DNA of 6,554 nucleotides from Bacteroidota bacterium. Lineage in GTDB: Bacteria > Bacteroidota > Bacteroidia > Flavobacteriales_F > PHOS-HE28. The stretch's first letter is position 1; every line of letters begins with the position of its first letter. A program made the position numbers and the translations under genes. The stretch lies in assembly GCA_023430945.1 (NCBI GenBank), contig JAEYYE010000336.1:1-6554 (forward strand), written 5' to 3'. Below, in pieces: positions 5,119-6,554 of the stretch. Below the pieces are notes generated by a model. The model was given only the letters and a program-made list of their open reading frames with translations, had not been told where the DNA came from and searched no databases.

Positions 5119-6554
5119 TCATTCCACTACGAGTTTCGCACCGCTGATCCATCGGCTGGCATCACACAGGTGAATATGATAGAGTCCAGGTGTAAGTTGA
5201 GGTAGTTGGAGGGTTGAGGTAGTTGAGGAGTTGTAAACCGCTTCCTCATGGACCAACCGCCCATCGCTGCTGGTGACCGTGATGCGCAGATCGCCTTGCG
5301 GGACAAAGGTTTCGGGTAGAACGAGTTGTACTTGCACCTGGCCTTCCGCATGAACAGGATTCGGCCATACCCGCAGCACATCGCGCATGTTGGTGATCTG
5401 CGTTTCCATGCCCGTGATCAGGTGGCAGCCTGGTTCGATGCAGCCATGTTGATCCACCTTTACCACCCATACATCCTGGCTGTAATTCGCATCACTGAAC
5501 GCACTGCCCACTGCAACGAACCCTCCATCCGGCGTTGGTTCTACATCGCGAAAGATGCCACGACCGTTGGTGGTGATGGAATCCTCATAATAGTAATAAC
5601 GCATCCAAAGACTATCGCCTTCGCTGGTGGTGCGCAGAAGCACACCTGTGTAATCCACAACCCCTAGCACGTGTGTACCAGTTCCGATCAGATCGCCGCT
5701 GGGAAGTTCCTTCAGAGATAAGAGAGCTCCATCATATCCTCCCGGTCCGTAAAAGCGTTCCCAGATCGGAGATCCGTCTTCGTGATTGAGCTTGGCTATA
5801 TATTTTACCTTATTGTTCCCGGCAGAGATCCCAAATCCCCCAGCGACCAAGAGACCTCCATCCGAAGCAATACGTACATAAGCAACACTTTCGAGATATG
5901 GAGAACCCCATATCGTATCCCATAGGGGTTGACCAGAAGTATCGAAAGCCTTGACCCAGAAATCAATATTGCTGCTCGAGAATTCCTTTGCACCGCCCAT
6001 GTAATACTTGCTATCCGAGCTTTCCCCCACTGAAGTGGCATAATCAGCACTCCCCCCCCCTCCAGACCAAGTCCAGAGCGTATTTCCTGTAGGAGAAAGT
6101 TTGATCAGGAAACCGTCCAGGTCGTTCCCATTGCTCCGCTCGCCGCATAATAAATAATTTCCATTGAAAGTTTCAACGGTATGGCGACCGATCCAACCGT
6201 CCAATTCGCTCATTGCGAATAGGCTATCGGGATTACCCTGCGCAGAGAAAAAAAACACTGCAGGATAATGAATCTCATCTTGGCCACGAATTGAGCCACC
6301 AACAACATAGCTTCCATTAGCACGCTTGAAAGATGCATCGCTCCAACCGTTATAGGTTGCATTCAATGGCACAAAGTACTCAGTCGTATCCAACGGTAAA
6401 CCTGCATCACTCAATAGCAAAGTACCTAATACAGAGCTGTAGTAGATCGTATCCTGCCAACCTGCATTATAGAATACAATTAATTGGCTCCCGGGATCTA
6501 TGATCTCAACTGAAAATGCAAATCCATACAAGTCCAAGCCGTATGGATCATAGC
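5119..6554 (-). CDS. Secreted beta-propeller-like protein with T9SS sorting domain, N-terminus outside window
   Basis: The frame is open from the right edge leftward to a TGA at 5119-5121, giving about 477 residues; the real start and signal peptide are missing. A TTG at 6537 is in frame but sits inside the protein (codons upstream read YDPYG) and is not a believable start. Numbering from that TTG, residues about 130-360 hold at least four repeats of roughly 45-50 residues, each with a phrase like IKLSPTGNTLW, VKAFDTSGQPLW, AKLNHEDGSPIW, LRTTSEGDSLW, then a Gly-rich stretch and SDGGLLVAGG or PDGGFVAVGS. This is a typical beta-propeller pattern in Bacteroidota exported proteins. A Cys pair (GCIEPGC, 365-371) follows, then a C-terminal domain of about 83 residues starting at VWPNPV and containing ITVTSSDGRLV and LTPGLYHI, a type A T9SS sorting domain. 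The protein should be exported through the Por/Gld machine and anchored or released. Binding target unknown. Composition is more AT-rich than its neighbours. Confidence 0.9.
   Translation of the reverse strand, partial: YDPYGLDLYGFAFSVEIIDPGSQLIVFYNAGWQDTIYYSSVLGTLLLSDAGLPLDTTEYFVPLNATYNGWSDASFKRANGSYVVGGSIRGQDEIHYPAVFFFSAQGNPDSLFAMSELDGWIGRHTVETFNGNYLLCGERSNGNDLDGFLIKLSPTGNTLWTWSGGGGSADYATSVGESSDSKYYMGGAKEFSSSNIDFWVKAFDTSGQPLWDTIWGSPYLESVAYVRIASDGGLLVAGGFGISAGNNKVKYIAKLNHEDGSPIWERFYGPGGYDGALLSLKELPSGDLIGTGTHVLGVVDYTGVLLRTTSEGDSLWMRYYYYEDSITTNGRGIFRDVEPTPDGGFVAVGSAFSDANYSQDVWVVKVDQHGCIEPGCHLITGMETQITNMRDVLRVWPNPVHAEGQVQVQLVLPETFVPQGDLRITVTSSDGRLVHEEAVYNSSTTSTLQLPQLTPGLYHIHLCDASRWISGAKLVVE
5122..5370 (-). 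other. Region encoding the T9SS C-terminal sorting domain
   Basis: This stretch encodes the last 83 residues of the secreted protein. The opening WPNP motif, the central SSDGRLV (the usual site of xxxGxxV in these domains), the LPQLTPGLYHIHL strand and the ending GAKLVVE match the order of the Por secretion tail (type A sorting domain). Such domains are recognised by PorU-type machinery and usually removed after export. Confidence 0.88.
5196..5225. repeat. Imperfect 17-base tandem repeat in the sorting-domain region
   Basis: The 13-mer GTTGAGGTAGTTG occurs at 5196-5208 and again at 5213-5225, a period of 17 bases, with a related AGTTGAGGAGTTG continuing to 5233. It encodes the Ser/Thr/Leu/Gln-rich segment before LTPGLYHI. 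Because 17 is not a multiple of three, the two copies are read in different frames (TTSTLQL and LPQLTPG regions). Confidence 0.6.
6052..6060. repeat. Nine-base C/G homopolymer inside the secreted-protein gene
   Basis: Nine consecutive C on the plus strand (nine G on the coding strand) encode Gly codons in WSGGGGSADY. The frame is intact on both sides at this length. Tracts of this length can slip during replication or be miscounted in sequencing. Confidence 0.7.

Noticed and set aside
5100..5150. Possible bidirectional terminator at the convergent junction.
   Set aside because: Beyond the short TGATCA palindrome I could not find a stable stem followed by a T run on either strand.
6248..6255. 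A run of eight A on the plus strand, a possible terminator tail or slippage site.
   Set aside because: It encodes a Phe run (VFFFSAQ) in frame in the secreted protein and no GC-rich stem precedes it, so it is not a terminator. As a slippage site it is weaker than the nine-G tract.

Overview
The window looks like a chromosomal housekeeping region of a member of the Bacteroidota, probably Flavobacteriia or a close relative with unusually high GC. The NAD kinase and PdxJ sequences have the form seen in that phylum, a secreted protein ends in a type IX secretion (T9SS) C-terminal sorting domain, and the one promoter-like element resembles the Bacteroidota TAnnTTTG box. I see no rRNA, tRNA, CRISPR array, insertion sequence or phage gene. 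Genes fill almost the whole window; the longest gene-free gap is about 72 bases.

Layout: (i) 1-2034, minus strand: a leftward run of pdxJ (pyridoxine 5'-phosphate synthase), an alpha/beta hydrolase overlapping it by ATGA, and, 30 bases further on, an unrecognised secreted protein cut by the window edge. (ii) 2035-2106: a short divergent spacer with a likely promoter and ribosome binding site for pdxJ. (iii) 2107-5118, plus strand: a tight run of a CBS-pair/ACT-like protein, a small single-POTRA Omp85-family outer membrane protein, and NAD kinase. (iv) 5119-6554, minus strand: a large secreted beta-propeller-like protein with a T9SS sorting domain, its start beyond the right edge, convergent with nadK and with zero bases between the two stop codons.

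Working together: pdxJ and nadK both supply cofactors (PLP and NADP), and the CBS/ACT-like protein is a plausible small-molecule sensor transcribed with nadK. The Omp85-like protein is the least expected member of that run. The T9SS gene is probably a separate unit.

The most striking signal is not a gene. The tetranucleotide GATC, often within the 8-base palindrome CCGATCGG, occurs about 134 times in the first 5118 bases by hand count, roughly 6-7 times the equal-base expectation. It runs through genes on both strands and drops to less than half that density in the T9SS gene, which is also more AT-rich. I did not find a convincing new multi-gene system; the gene content is mostly ordinary core metabolism and envelope biology.
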